This document shows positions 43,305-55,854 of a stretch of DNA of 64,000 nt, piece after piece. Source of the DNA: Archivesica marissinica (taxonomy: Eukaryota; Mollusca; Bivalvia; Venerida; Vesicomyidae); the NCBI GenBank assembly GCA_014843695.1, contig CM026387.1, forward strand, positions 67,258,400-67,322,399, read 5' to 3'. The notes below the pieces were generated by a model. The model did no database searches, had not been told where the DNA came from, and worked only from the letters and a program-made list of their open reading frames with translations. Position 1 is the first letter of the stretch. Each line of letters opens with the position of its first letter. The position numbers and the translations under genes were made by a program.

Positions 43305-46300
43305 ACCCACAACAACTACATCCCCACAGTGCTCTACTACCCACAACAACTACATCCTCACAGGATCTGTTCAACTACCAACAACAACTACATTCTCACA
43401 GGATCTGCTCAACTACCAACAACAACTACATTCTCACAGGATCTGCTCAACTACCCACAACAACTACATCCTCACAGGATCTGCTCTACTATCCACAACA
43501 ACTACATCCCCACAGGATCTGCTCTACTACCCACAACAACTACATCCTCACAGGATCTGCTCAACTACCCACAACAACTACATCCTCACAGGATCTGCTC
43601 AACTACCAACAATAATTACATCCTCACAGGATCTGCTCTACTACCCACAACAACTACATCCCCACAGGATCTGCTCTACTACCCACAACAACTACATCCT
43701 CACAGGATCTGTTCAACTACACACAACAACTACATTCTCACAGGATCTGCTCAACTACCCACAACAACTACATCCTCATAGGATCTGCTCAACTACCCAC
43801 AACAACTACATCCTCACAGGATCTGCTCTACTACCTACAACAACTACATCCCCACAGGATCTGCTCTACTACCAATAACAACTACATCCTCATAGGATCT
43901 GTTCAACTACCAACAACAACTACATTCTCACAGGATCTGCTCAACTACCCACAACAACTACATCCTCACAGGATCTGCTCTACTATCCACAACAACTACA
44001 TCCTCATAGGATCTGCTCAACTACCAACAATAATTACATCCTCACAGGATCTGCTCTACTACCCACAACAACTACATCCTCACAGGGTCTGCTCAACTAC
44101 CAACAATAATTACATCCTCACAGGAGCTGCTCTACTACCCACAACAACTACATCCCCACAGGATCTGCTCTACTACCCACAACAACTACATCCTCACAGG
44201 ATCTGTTCAACTACACACAACAACTACATTCTCACAGGATCTGCTCAACTACCCACAACAACTACATCCTCATAGGATCTGCTCAACTACCCACAACAAC
44301 TACATCCTCACAGGATCTGCTCTACTACCTACAACAACTACATCCCCACAGGATCTGCTCTACTACCCACAACAACTACATCCTCACAGGATCTGCTCAA
44401 CTACCCACAACAACTACATCCTCACAGGATCTGCTCAACTACCCACAACAACTACATCCTCACAGGATCTGTTCAACTACACACAACAACTACATCCTCA
44501 TATGATCTGTTCAACTACCCACAACAACTACATCCTCACAGGATCTGTTCAACTACCCACAACAACTACATCCTCACAGGATCTGTTCAACTACCCACAA
44601 CAACTACATCATCATAGGATCTGTTCAACTACCAACAACAACTACATCCTCACAGGATCTGCTCTACTACCCACAACAACTACATCCTCACAGGATCTGC
44701 TCAACTACCAACAACAACTACATCCTCACAGGATCTGCTCAACTACCAACAACAACAACATCCTCACAGGATCTGCTCAACTACCCACAACAACTACATC
44801 CTCACAGGATCTGCTCAACTACCAACAACAACTACATCATCATAGGATCTGCTCAACTACCCACAACAACTACATGCTCACAGGAACTGCTCAACTACCC
44901 ACAACAATTACATGCTCACAGGAACTGCTCAACTACCCACAACAACTACATCCTCACATGATCTGCTCAACTACCCACAACAACTACATCCTCATAGGAT
45001 TTGCTCAACTACCAACAATAATTACATCCTTACAGGATCTGCTCAACTACCAACAATAACTACATCCTCATAGGATCTGCTCAACTACCAACAATAACTA
45101 CATCCTCACAGGATCTGCTCAACTACCAACAACAACTACATCCTCATAGGATCTGCTCAACTACCAACAATAACTACATCCTCACAGGATCTGCTCAACT
45201 ACCCACAACAACTACATCCCCACAGTGCTCTACTACACACAGCAACTACATCCTCACAGGATCTGCTCAACTACCAACAATAACTACATCCTCACAGGAT
45301 CTGCTCTACTACCTACAACAACTACATCCCCACAGGATCTGCTCTACTACCCACAACAACTACATCCTCACAGGATCTGCTCAACTACCCACAACAACTA
45401 CATCCTCACAGGATCTGCTCAACTACCAACAATAATTACATCCTCACAGGATCTGCTCTACTACCCACAACATCTACATCCCCACAGGATCTGCTCTACT
45501 AACCCACAACAACTACATCCTCACAGGATCTGCTCTACAACCCACAACAACTACATCCTCATAGGATCTGCTCAACTACCCACAACAACTACATCCTCAC
45601 AGGATCTGCTCAACTACCCACAACAACTACATCCTCACAGGATCTGTTCAACTACACACAACAACTACATCCTCATATGATCTGTTCAACTACCCACAAC
45701 AACTACATCCTCACAGGATCTGTTCAACTACCCACAACAACTACATCATCATAGGATCTGCTCAACTACCCACAACAACTACATCCTCACAGGATCTGCT
45801 CTACTATCCACAACAACTACATCCTCACAGGATCTGTTCAACTACCCACAACAACTACATCATCATAGGATCTGCTCAACTACACACAACAACTACATCA
45901 TCATAGGATCTGTTCAACTACCAACAACAACTACATCCTCACAGGATCTGCTCTACTACCCACAACAACTACATCCTCACAGGATCTGCTCAACTACCAA
46001 CAACAACTACATCCTCACAGGATCTGTTCAACTACCAACAACAACAACATCCTCACAGGATCTGCTCAACTACCCACAACAACTACATCCTCACAGGATC
46101 TGCTCAACTACCAACAACAACTACATCATCATAGGATCTGCTCAACTACCCACAACAACTACATGCTCACAGGAACTGCTCAACTACCCACAACAATTAC
46201 ATGCTCACAGGAACTGCTCAACTACCCACAACAACTACATCCTCACATGATCTGCTCAACTACCCACAACAACTACATCCTCATAGGATTTGCTCAACTA

Positions 46301-46672
46301 CCAACAATAATTACATCCTTACAGGATCTGCTCAACTACCAACAATAACTACATCCTCATAGGATCTGCTCAACTACCAACAATAACTACATCCTCACAG
46401 GATCTGCTCAACTACCAACAACAACTACATCCTCATAGGATCTGCTCAACTACCAACAATAACTACATCCTCACAGGATCTGCTCAACTACCCACAACAA
46501 CTACATCCCCACAGTGCTCTACTACACACAACAACTACATCCTCACAGGATCTGCTCAACTACCAACAATAACTACATCCTCACAGGATCTGCTCAACTA
46601 CCAACAACAACTACATCCTCACAGGATCTGCTCAACAACAACTACATCCTCACAGGATCTGCTCAACTACAC
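43305..46672. repeat. 38-bp minisatellite, about 88 copies, with higher-order blocks
   Basis: Monomer CTCAACTACCCACAACAACT then ACATCCTCACAGGATCTG. Rare variants mark repeated blocks: the pair of GAACTGCTCAACTACCCACA units with ATGCTCACAGG occurs at about 44,870 and again 1,290 bp later (about 34 monomers), with the same order of variants around it. Confidence 0.94.
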
Positions 46673-46887
46673 ATGAACACATTTCAATTAACTCACCGCA
46701 TATACTCCATGGTGCTTAGCACAATTTGTTTGTTCATACATTCAGTGCAAGTGAGGATAATTAAATGCACACACCACATTCATCTAAAACCAATTGTTCA
46801 AACTTACATTACTCAGGTCAATTAATATGTGTGTAGAATAAAGAAACTCTAGATAAAGCGTTATTAAGTGTGATGAAGGTCCCTTAC
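46673..46887. other. Intron, nothing recognised
   Basis: Short non-repetitive spacer between the 38-bp array and the donor of exon 46888-46985. Confidence 0.4.
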
Positions 46888-46985
46888 CATGTCTTCATTC
46901 CACTCACTCAACTTATCAGTCAAAGGCTGTATTTCCTGTTCCAACACATGACTCACAGCATATCGTTTATCCAAGTCTGCTGGAC
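46888..46985 (-). CDS. Exon following the ubiquitin-like domain (residues 166-198)
   Basis: A 98-nt exon between TACAATTTCAAG and GTAAGGG. It encodes PADLDKRYAVSHVLEQEIQP and LTDKLSEWNEDM, directly after the Gly-Gly of the ubiquitin-like domain, giving GG-Pro-Ala. The single open frame needs one preceding base, which the ubiquitin exon supplies. The segment is probably helical. The acceptor is AAG, not CAG; one at CAG six bases downstream would keep the same phase. Confidence 0.65.
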
Positions 46986-47109
46986 CTTGAAATTGTACAC
47001 TAAATTGTTTACTAACAAACATATATCTGTATTGGGTCAATCTCTAATTAAGTATACGCTAAATATGCTAGGTTCTATAGTCTGAGTGGGGTCCAGGTAA
47101 TGATGTGAG

Positions 47110-50100
47110 CAACGTAGCAAAAATACACCATAGATTCAAGATGCACCACTACAATAACCTAGCCTATCTTGTACCACTACACTAACTTAGCCTATCTTGT
47201 ACCACTACCCTAACTTAGCCTATCTTGTACCACTACACTAACTTAGCCTATCTTGTACCACTACACTAACCTAGCCTATCTTATACCACTACAATAACCT
47301 AGCCTATCTTGTACCACTACAATAACCTAGCCTATCTTGTACCACTACAATAACCTAGCCTATCTTGTACCACTACAATAACCTAGCCTATCTTGTACCA
47401 ATACAATAACCTAGCCTATCTTGTACCACTACAATAACCTAGCCTATCTTGTACCACTACACTAACTTAGCCTATCTTGTACCACTACACCAACCCAGCC
47501 TATCTTGCACCACTACACTAACCTAGCCTATCTTGTACCACTACAATAACCTAGCCTATCTTGTACCACTACACTAACTTAGCCTAGCTTGTACCACTAC
47601 ACTAACTTAGCCTATCTTGTACCACTACACTAACCTAGCCTATCTTGTACCACTACAATAACCTAGCCTATCTTGTACCACTACAATAACCTATCCTATC
47701 TTGTACCACTACAATAACCTAGCCTATCTTGCACCACTACAATAACCTAGCCTATCTTGTACCACTACAATAACCTAGCCTATCTTGTAACACTACACTA
47801 ACTTAGCCTATCTTGTACCACTACACTAACTTAGCCTATCTTGCACCACTAAACTAACCTAGCCTATCTTGTACCACTACACTAACTTAGCCTATCTTGT
47901 ACCACTACACTAACTTAGCCTATCTTGTACCACTACAATAACCTAGCCTATCTTGTACCACTACAATAACCTAGCCTATCTTGTACCACTACACTAACTT
48001 AGCCTATCTTGTACCACTACAATAACCTAGCCTATCTTGTACCACTACAATAACCTAGCCTATCTTGTACCACTACAATAACCTAGCCTATCTTGCACCA
48101 CTACAATAACCTAGCCTATCTTGCACCACTACAATAACATAGCCTATCTTGTACCACTACAATAACCTAGCCTATCTTGTACCACTAAACTAACCTAGCC
48201 TATCTTGTACCACTACACTAACCTAGCCTATCTTGTACCACTACAATAACCTAGCCTATCTTGTACCACTACAATAACGTAGCCTATCTTGTACCACTAC
48301 AATAACCTAGCCTATCTTGCACCACTACAATAACTTAGCCTATCTTGTACCACTACAATAACATAGCCTATCTTGTACCACTACAATAACCTAGCCTATC
48401 TTGTACCACTACAATAACCTAGCCTCTCTTGCACCACTACAATAACCTAGCCTATCTTGTACCACTACAATAACCTAGCCTATCTTGTACCACTACAATA
48501 ACCTAGCCTCTCTTGCACCACTATAATAACCTAGCCTATCTTGTACCACTACACTAACTTAGCCTATCTTGTACCACTACCCTAACTTAGCCTATCTTGT
48601 ACCACTACACTAACTTAGCCTATCTTGTACCACTACACTAACCTAGCCTATCTTGTACCACTACAATAACCTAGCCTATCTTGTACCACTACAATAACCT
48701 AGCCTATCTTGTACCACTACAATAACCTAGCCTATCTTGTACCACTACAATAACCTAGCCTATCTTGTACCACTACAATAACCTAGCCTATCTTGTACCA
48801 CTACAATAACCTAGCCTATCTTGTACCACTACACTAACTTAGCCTATCTTGTACCACTACACCAACCTAGCCTATCTTGCACCACTACACTAACCTAGCC
48901 TATCTTGTACCACTACAATAACCTAGCCTATCTTGTACCACTACACTAACTTAGCCTAGCTTGTACCACTACACTAACTTAGCCTATCTTGTACCACTAC
49001 ACTAACCTAGCCTATCTTGTACCACTACAATAACCTAGCCTATCTTGTACCACTACAATAACCTATCCTATCTTGTACCACTACAATAACCTAGCCTATC
49101 TTGCACCACTACAATAACCTAGCCTATCTTGTACCACTACAATAACCTAGCCTATCTTGTACCACTACACTAACTTAGCCTATCTTGTACCACTACACTA
49201 ACTTAGCCTATCTTGCACCACTAAACTAACCTAGCCTATCTTGTACCACTACACTAACTTAGCCTATCTTGTACCACTACACTAACTTAGCCTATCTTGT
49301 ACCACTACAATAACCTAGCCTATCTTGTACCACTACAATAACCTAGCCTATATTGTACCACTACACTAACTTAGCCTATCTTGTACCACTACACTAACCT
49401 AGCCTATCTTGTACCACTACAATAACCTAGCCTATCTTGTACCACTACAATAACCTAGCCTATCTTGTACCACTACAATAACCTAGCCTATCTTGTACCA
49501 CTACAATAACCTAGCCTATCTTGTACCACTACAATAACCTAGCCTATCTTGTACCACTACAATAACCTAGCCTATCTTGTACCACTACAATAACCTAGCC
49601 TATCTTGTACCACTACAATAACCTAGCCTATCTTGTACCACTACAATAACCTAGCCTATCTTGCACCACTACAATAACCTAGCCTATCTTGCACCACTAC
49701 AATAACCTAGCCTATCTTGTACCACTACAATAACCTAGCCTATCTTGTACCACTACAATAACCTAGCCTATCTTGTACCACTACAATAACCTAGCCTATC
49801 TTGTACCACTACAATAACTTAGCCTATCTTGTACCACTACAATAACATAGCCTATCTTGTACCACTACAATAACCTAGCCTATCTTGTACCACTACAATA
49901 ACCTAGCCTCTCTTGCACCACTACAATAACCTAGCCTATCTTGTACCACTACAATAACCTAGCCTATCTTGTACCACTACAATAACCTAGCCTCTCTTGC
50001 ACCACTATAATAACCTAGCCTATCTTGTACCACTACAATAACCTAGCCTATCTTGTACCACTACAATAACCTAGCCTATCTTGTACCACTACAATAACCT

Positions 50101-51590
50101 AGCCTATCTTGTACCACTACAATAACCTAGCCTATCTTGTACCACTACAATAACCTAGCCTATCTTGTACCACTACAATAACCTAGCCTATCTTGTACCA
50201 CTACAATAACCTAGCCTATCTTGTACCACTACAATAACCTAGCCTATCTTGTACCACTACAATAACCTAGCCTATCTTGTACCACTACAATAACCTAGCC
50301 TATCTTGTACCACTACACTAACTTAGCCTATCTTGTACCACTACACTAACCTAGCCTATCTTGTACCACTACAATAACCTAGCCTATCTTGTACCACTAC
50401 AATAACCTAGCCTATCTTGTACCACTACACTAACTTAGCCTATCTTGTACCACTACACTAACTTAGCCTATCTTGTACCACTACACTAACCTAGCCTATC
50501 TTGTACCACTACAATAACCTAGCCTATCTTGTACCACTACAATAACCTAGCCTATCTTGTACCACTACAATAACCTAGCCTATCTTGTACCACTACAATA
50601 ACCTAGCCTATCTTGTACCACTACAATAACCTAGCCTATCTTGTACCACTACACTAACTTAGCCTATCTTGTACCACTACACTAACTTAGCCTATCTTGT
50701 ACCACTACACTAACCTAGCCTATCTTGTACCACTACACTAACTTAGCCTATCTTGTACCACTACACTAACTTAGCCTATCTTGTACCACTACAATAACCT
50801 AGCCTATCTTGTACCACTACAATAACCTAGCCTATCTTGTACCACTACACTAACTTAGCCTATCTTGTACCACTACAATAACCTAGCCTATCTTGTACCA
50901 CTACAATAACCTAGCCTATCTTGTACCACTACAATAACCTAGCCTATCTTGCACCACTACAATAACTTAGCCTATCTTGTACCACTACAATAACCTAGCC
51001 TATCTTGTACCACTACAATAACCTAGCCTATCTTGTACCACTACAATAACCTAGCCTATCTTGTACCACTACAATAACCTAGCCTATCTTGTACCACTAC
51101 AATAACCTAGCCTATCTTGCACCACTACAATAACCTAGCCTATCTTGTACCACTACAATAACCTAGCCTATCTTGTACCACTACAATAACCTAGCCTATC
51201 TTGTACCACTACAATAACCTAGCCTATCTTGCACCACTACAATAACCTAGCCTATCTTGTACCACTACAATAACCTAGCCTATCTTGTACCACTACAATA
51301 ACCTAGCCTATCTTGCACCACTACAATAACCTAGCCTATCTTGTACCACTACAATAACCTAGCCTATCTTGTACCACTACAATAACCTAGCCTATCTTGT
51401 ACCACTACAATAACCTAGCCTCTCTTGCACCACTACAATAACCTAGCCTATCTTGTACCACTACAATAACCTAGCCTATCTTGTACCACTACAATAACCT
51501 AGCCTCTCTTGCACCACTATTGTTCAATAACCTAGCCTATCTTGCACCACTACAATAACCTAGCCTATCTTGTACCACTACAATAACCCC
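47110..51590. repeat. 28-bp minisatellite, about 158 copies, with higher-order blocks
   Basis: Monomer CACTACAATAACCTAGCCTA then TCTTGTAC. Variants (CACTAACTTAG, TTGCACC, CTCTCTTG) recur in the same order after about 1.37 kb (for example the ACCCTAACTTAG unit near 47,208 and near 48,580), showing block duplication of about 49 monomers. Confidence 0.95.
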
Positions 51591-51784
51591 CACTAAACAT
51601 TAGACCAAAATGTCCAAGAAAAATAAACATTTGAACTCTAAGTTTCAAATGTGACTTTGACCTTGAACCGACATTGCTGAAACATTCACTCTGCACATCG
51701 TCTCGATATGGGTAACATTTGTGCTAGGTTATTTTAATAGCAGCCATACAAATGGATACTTAAGTGGATGCCACTTTCTTCTCT
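51591..51784. other. Spacer with an old dispersed-repeat fragment
   Basis: Contains TGACTTTGACCTTGAACC and CATTGCTGAAACATTCACTC, which resemble 33.0 kb. No gene. Confidence 0.45.
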
Positions 51785-53670
51785 CCTTTGTTCTATTAGC
51801 CACATAAAAGGATGCATAGCCAAATAGCAGCTAACCCTAGACCACTAGACCTTATTGTTCTACTAGCCACATAGCAGCTAACCCTAGACCACTAGACAAT
51901 ACATGTATTGTTCTCCTAGCCACATAGCATCTATCCCTAGACAACTAAACAATATATATATATTGTTCTACTAGCCATATAGCAGCTAACCCTAGACCAC
52001 TAGACTTTATTATTCTACTAGCCACATAGCAGTTAACCCTAGACCACTAGACCTTATTGTTCTACTAGCCACATAGCAGCTAACCCTAGACCACTAGACC
52101 TATTGTTCTATTAGCCAAATAGCCGCTAACCCTAGACAATTAGACCTTATTCTTCTACTAGCCACATAACAGCTAACCATAGACCACTATACAATTGATC
52201 TATTGTTCTCCTAGCCAAATAGCAGCTAACATTATACATCTAGACAATAGATCTATTGTTCTCCTAGCCACATAGCAGCTAACCCTAGACAACTAAACAA
52301 TATATCTATTGTTCTACTAGCCATATAGCAGCTAACCCTAGAACACTAGACTTTATTATTCTACTAGCCACATAGCAGTTAACCCTAGACCACTAGACCT
52401 TATTGTTCTACTAGCCACATAGCAGCTAACCCTAGACCACTAGACCTATTGTTCTATTAGCCAAATAGCCGCTAACCCTAGACAATTAGACCTTATTCTT
52501 CTACTAGCCACATAACAGCTAACCATAGACCACTATACAATTGATCTATTGTTCTCCTAGCCAAATAGCAGCTAACATTAGACATCTAGACAATAGATCT
52601 ATTGTTCTCCTAGCCACATAGCAGCTAACCCTAGACAACTAAACAATATATATATTGTTCTACTAGCCATATAGCAGCTAACCCTAGAACACTAGACCTT
52701 ATTCTTCTACAAGCCACATAGCAGTTAACCCTAGACCACTAGACCTTATTGTTCTACTAGCCACATAGCAGCTAACCTTAGACCACTATACAATAGATAT
52801 ATTGTTCTACTAGCCAAATAGCAGCTACCCTAGACAACTAGACCTATTTTCTACTAGACACATAGCAGCTAACCATATACCACTAGACAATAACTCTATT
52901 GTTCTACTAGCCACATAGAAGCTAACCCTAGACAACTAGACAATAGATCTATTGTTCTACTAGCCATATAGCAGCTAACCCTAGACCACTAGACAATATA
53001 TCTATTGTTCTACTAGCCACATAGCAGCTAACCGTAGACCACTAGACAATAGATCTATCGTTCTACTAGCCACATAGCAGCTAACCCTAGACCACTAGAC
53101 AATATACATGTATATATTGTTCTACTAGCCACATAGCAGCTAACCTAGACCACTAGATCTATTGTTCTCCTAACCACATACCAGCTAACCCTAGACCACT
53201 AGACAATAACTCTATTGTTCTACTAGCCACATAGAAGCTAACCCTAGACCACTAGATCTATTGTTCTACTAGCCACATAGCAGCTAACCCTAGACCACTA
53301 GATCTATTGTTCTCCTAACCACATACCAGCTAACCCTAGACCACTAGACCATTGATCTATTGTTCTCCTAGCCACATAGCAGCTAACCCTAGACCACTAG
53401 ATCTATTGTTCTCCTAACCACATACCAGCTAACCCTAGACCACTAGACCTATTGTTCTACTAGCCACATAGCAGCTAACCCTAGACCACTAGATCTATTG
53501 TTCTACTAGCCACATAGCAGCTAACCCTATACCACTAGACCTATTGTTCTACTAGCCACATAGCAGCTAACCCTAGACCACTAGACAATATATATATTGT
53601 TCTACTAACCACATACCAGCTAACCCTACACCACTAGACAATAGATATATTGTTCTACTAGCCACATAAG
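51785..53670. repeat. 46-53-bp minisatellite, about 38 copies
   Basis: Monomer CTAGCCACATAGCAGCTAAC then CCTAGACCACTAGAC and a variable AATAGATCTATTGTTCTA part. A block from about 51,960 to 52,310 recurs at about 52,310-52,660. The AACCCTAGACC core resembles telomeric DNA only superficially. Confidence 0.92.
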
Positions 53671-53964
53671 TATCCATTAATGTGTGCACACAGACAGACG
53701 AACAGACACCATTCCTATATTCCACTATACAGCGGTAGATAACTACGACTCATTTCAGATTGTATAATCCATCTCTTACTTGGCATATAAAGTCCTCAAG
53801 GTGTTCATCTTAATATGTTTGTGCTAAACAGTGGGGGACGAAAAGTCATTACATGTACCTCATTGAAGCTTAACCCGAACACTTACTTGTGAACAGATGA
53901 GAACAATTGGTCAGATACATTTATAATTGCTTAAGCTGGTGCAGATTAATGAAGTATACAATAC

Positions 53965-54109
53965 CTCCTCTCAGTTGAAGCACAAGGTGTACTGTTGAGT
54001 CTTTCTGGATGTTATAATCTTGTAATGTTCTGCCATCTTCTAACTGCATGCCTGCAAACACGATTCTCTGTTCATCTGGTGGGATACCCTCCTTATCTTG
54101 TATCTGAGC
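53965..54109 (-). CDS. Exon: second half of the ubiquitin-like domain (residues 118-166)
   Basis: A 145-nt exon between GAATTTTAG and GTATTGTATA. It encodes [20 protein letters not shown], then [20 protein letters not shown] and HLVLQLRGG. It aligns with ubiquitin positions 28-76 without gaps. By ubiquitin numbering, Lys33, Lys63, Phe45, Gly47, His68, Val70, Leu71, Leu73 and Gly75-Gly76 are kept. Changes are Lys29 to Gln, Ile44 to Val, Lys48 to Met and Arg72 to Gln. Position 72 guides E1 choice and Lys48 is the proteasomal linkage site (established). The domain continues into Pro-Ala, so it is embedded, not a terminal conjugation tag. Phase 0 in, phase 1 out. Confidence 0.9.
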
Positions 54110-54139
54110 CTAAAATTCATAACATCATATCCAGATTCC

Positions 54140-54278
54140 TGGCCCGGAGGTTATAAAACGTTTCACCAATCTAAAAACTCAGTCTCAATCATCTGATTGG
54201 TTCAGCTGACAGTAACACTCAAAATCAACCAATCAGATCACTTTGAGATCTGAGAAAAGTTTTATAACCTCTGGGCCA
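54140..54278. mobile_element. Small TIR MITE
   Basis: Begins TGGCCCGGAGGTTATAAAAC and ends GTTTTATAACCTCTGGGCCA; 139 bp. An inner inverted block ATCTGATTGGTT/AACCAATCAGAT sits near the middle. It lies 30 bp upstream of the ubiquitin exon's acceptor, in the intron. Confidence 0.75.
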
Positions 54279-54634
54279 TGTCTCTATAGCAACCATCTTC
54301 TCTGTTCTAATGCCCGTATTTATCCCCTCCAAATATACACTTGATGGAGATGATCTAAATAAGCTTTAAGCCTTCGATTTAATCAATTTTCATTTTTGTA
54401 TAAAACTTTCAAAAAAAAACCTTTTTTAGCCCAACTTTTCTATCAAATCACATATGTACAATGTATAGAAATTGTTGTTAGTTTTTCTTCTTCATTATTT
54501 CAGCACCCTTTATACAATCAAATCACTATTAAGTCTGCCTGTGAACGATATCAGCTAAAATGTCTCAGAAAGGATGCACTCAATAATGAAGCCGACAAAG
54601 TTGTGATAATTTAAGTTCTTCTCTGAAAATAGCG
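54279..54634. other. Intron, nothing firm
   Basis: The stretch at 54345-54405 (AAGCTTTAAGCCTTCGATTT) resembles 6395-6440, a shared dispersed fragment. A 72-codon plus frame at 54396-54614 has no support. Confidence 0.4.
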
Positions 54635-54882
54635 AAGATATAAAGTAAAGTAGTGTTTGATTATTATAGTGTCACCCCTATGAAAGGGCCAGCCATTTCT
54701 GACTTATATGAAACCTCTTATGGACATCAGTACTTCCCGAATCCTATCCTTGAATTCGAAGGCTAGGCACATGGCTGATAGGCAATCGGTAACAATTATA
54801 TTTAACTAGCTGGCGGCTCATCAACCGGCCATATCAGAATGAACCCCTGACAACATTCGACATCCCGTTCCGTAGGCGGACG
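54635..54882. repeat. Dispersed repeat (family 5), copy 2
   Basis: Shares blocks in the same order with 10455-10715, including TTATTATAGTGTCACC, GCCAGCCATTTCTGA and CCATATCAGAATGAA. Diverged. Confidence 0.6.
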
Positions 54883-55020
54883 TATTAACAATAAATGCAA
54901 ATAGATATTACTGTTATAAATGCAGTCGTAATCTACAGGGCACAGAAGTACAAGGTAGTAACAATACCTCTGAATCTATGGAATATTGCTGAACAGAAGA
55001 CGAATGTTACAAGGTTTTAC

Positions 55021-55130
55021 CTTCAGCTCCTCAATAGTAGAACAGTGATCCATATCTAATGTCAGTGTCTTCCCAGTAAGTGTCTTCACACTTACTGGAA
55101 CTGTATTCATCAACACATATTTTGGCTTAC
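55021..55130 (-). CDS. Exon: first half of the ubiquitin-like domain (residues 81-117)
   Basis: A 110-nt exon between TATATTTTAG and GTAAAACC. After a nine-residue lead it encodes VPVSVKTLTGKTLTLDMDHC then STIEELK, aligning with ubiquitin 1-27. It keeps Lys6, Leu8, Lys11, Thr12, Thr14, Ile23, Glu24 and Lys27. Position 1 is Val and position 4 is Ser instead of Phe, which removes part of the surface patch around Phe4. With no Met at position 1 the domain cannot start a free ubiquitin. Phase 1 in (A|GT, Ser), phase 0 out. Confidence 0.88.
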
Positions 55131-55854
55131 CTAAAATATAGCATTTAAATTAAGTTTTAAGCGGGGTAACTCACTTATTTTCTAACATACCAAAAATGCA
55201 TTATGCAGAATTACGTGCATAAACAAATCATTTTAAATTACCAAGTCTGACATGAAAGAATGTTACTTAGATTTAGTGAGATTGCACAGTAGATGTGGGT
55301 AGACAATAAGGGCAGGGTTAATGGGGCGCAGTAATCTGCGGGCAGTAATCTGCGGGCAGTAATCTGCGGGCAGTAATTTGTGCAACCAATCAACTATGGT
55401 AGTCATCCTGATGACCAAGAAGATCAAAAGACCCAACAGTTGGGGAAGAGGAGTGGAAAAGAGATTTTCATGATAGATATAGTGGACATCGGATAAACAT
55501 TGTTTTATGCAAAGCTTCATTCATCAACTAGTCATCCTGATGTAACAGTTTTAGATTTTAAGTCAAATTACCCGATGGTTCAGCATGTTGGTATATCACA
55601 ATAATTTTTAATCAATTTTAGACCTACTGTTTGGAACAAGGTTAGCTATATGGGACAGTGACTGAGAAAATGAGGTCATATTTCACAACAGGTTTTCCCA
55701 GTTGTCATAGATATTGTACCCATACTCAATGTGACAAGTTTCAAAGCGATTGGATGACAATTACAGGAACTTGAGGTATATCTAAAAAGATCAACATATG
55801 CTAAACATTGTTCTACGGATTGAGGGACAGAAAACAAATGGGTGTCTCGCATAG
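55131..55854. other. Intron with a small 15-bp repeat
   Basis: No exon recognised. At 55325-55382 four units of GCAGTAATCTGCGG are repeated. The remainder is unremarkable. Confidence 0.5.

Noticed and set aside
43264..46672. Plus-strand Thr/Gln/Asn-rich frames (NNYILTG type)
   Set aside because: Translation of the 38-bp array running on from a SINE head.
51785..53670. Possible telomeric or interstitial telomere repeat (CTAACCCTA words)
   Set aside because: The word occurs once per 46-53-bp unit, not as tandem TTAGGG/CCCTAA hexamers.
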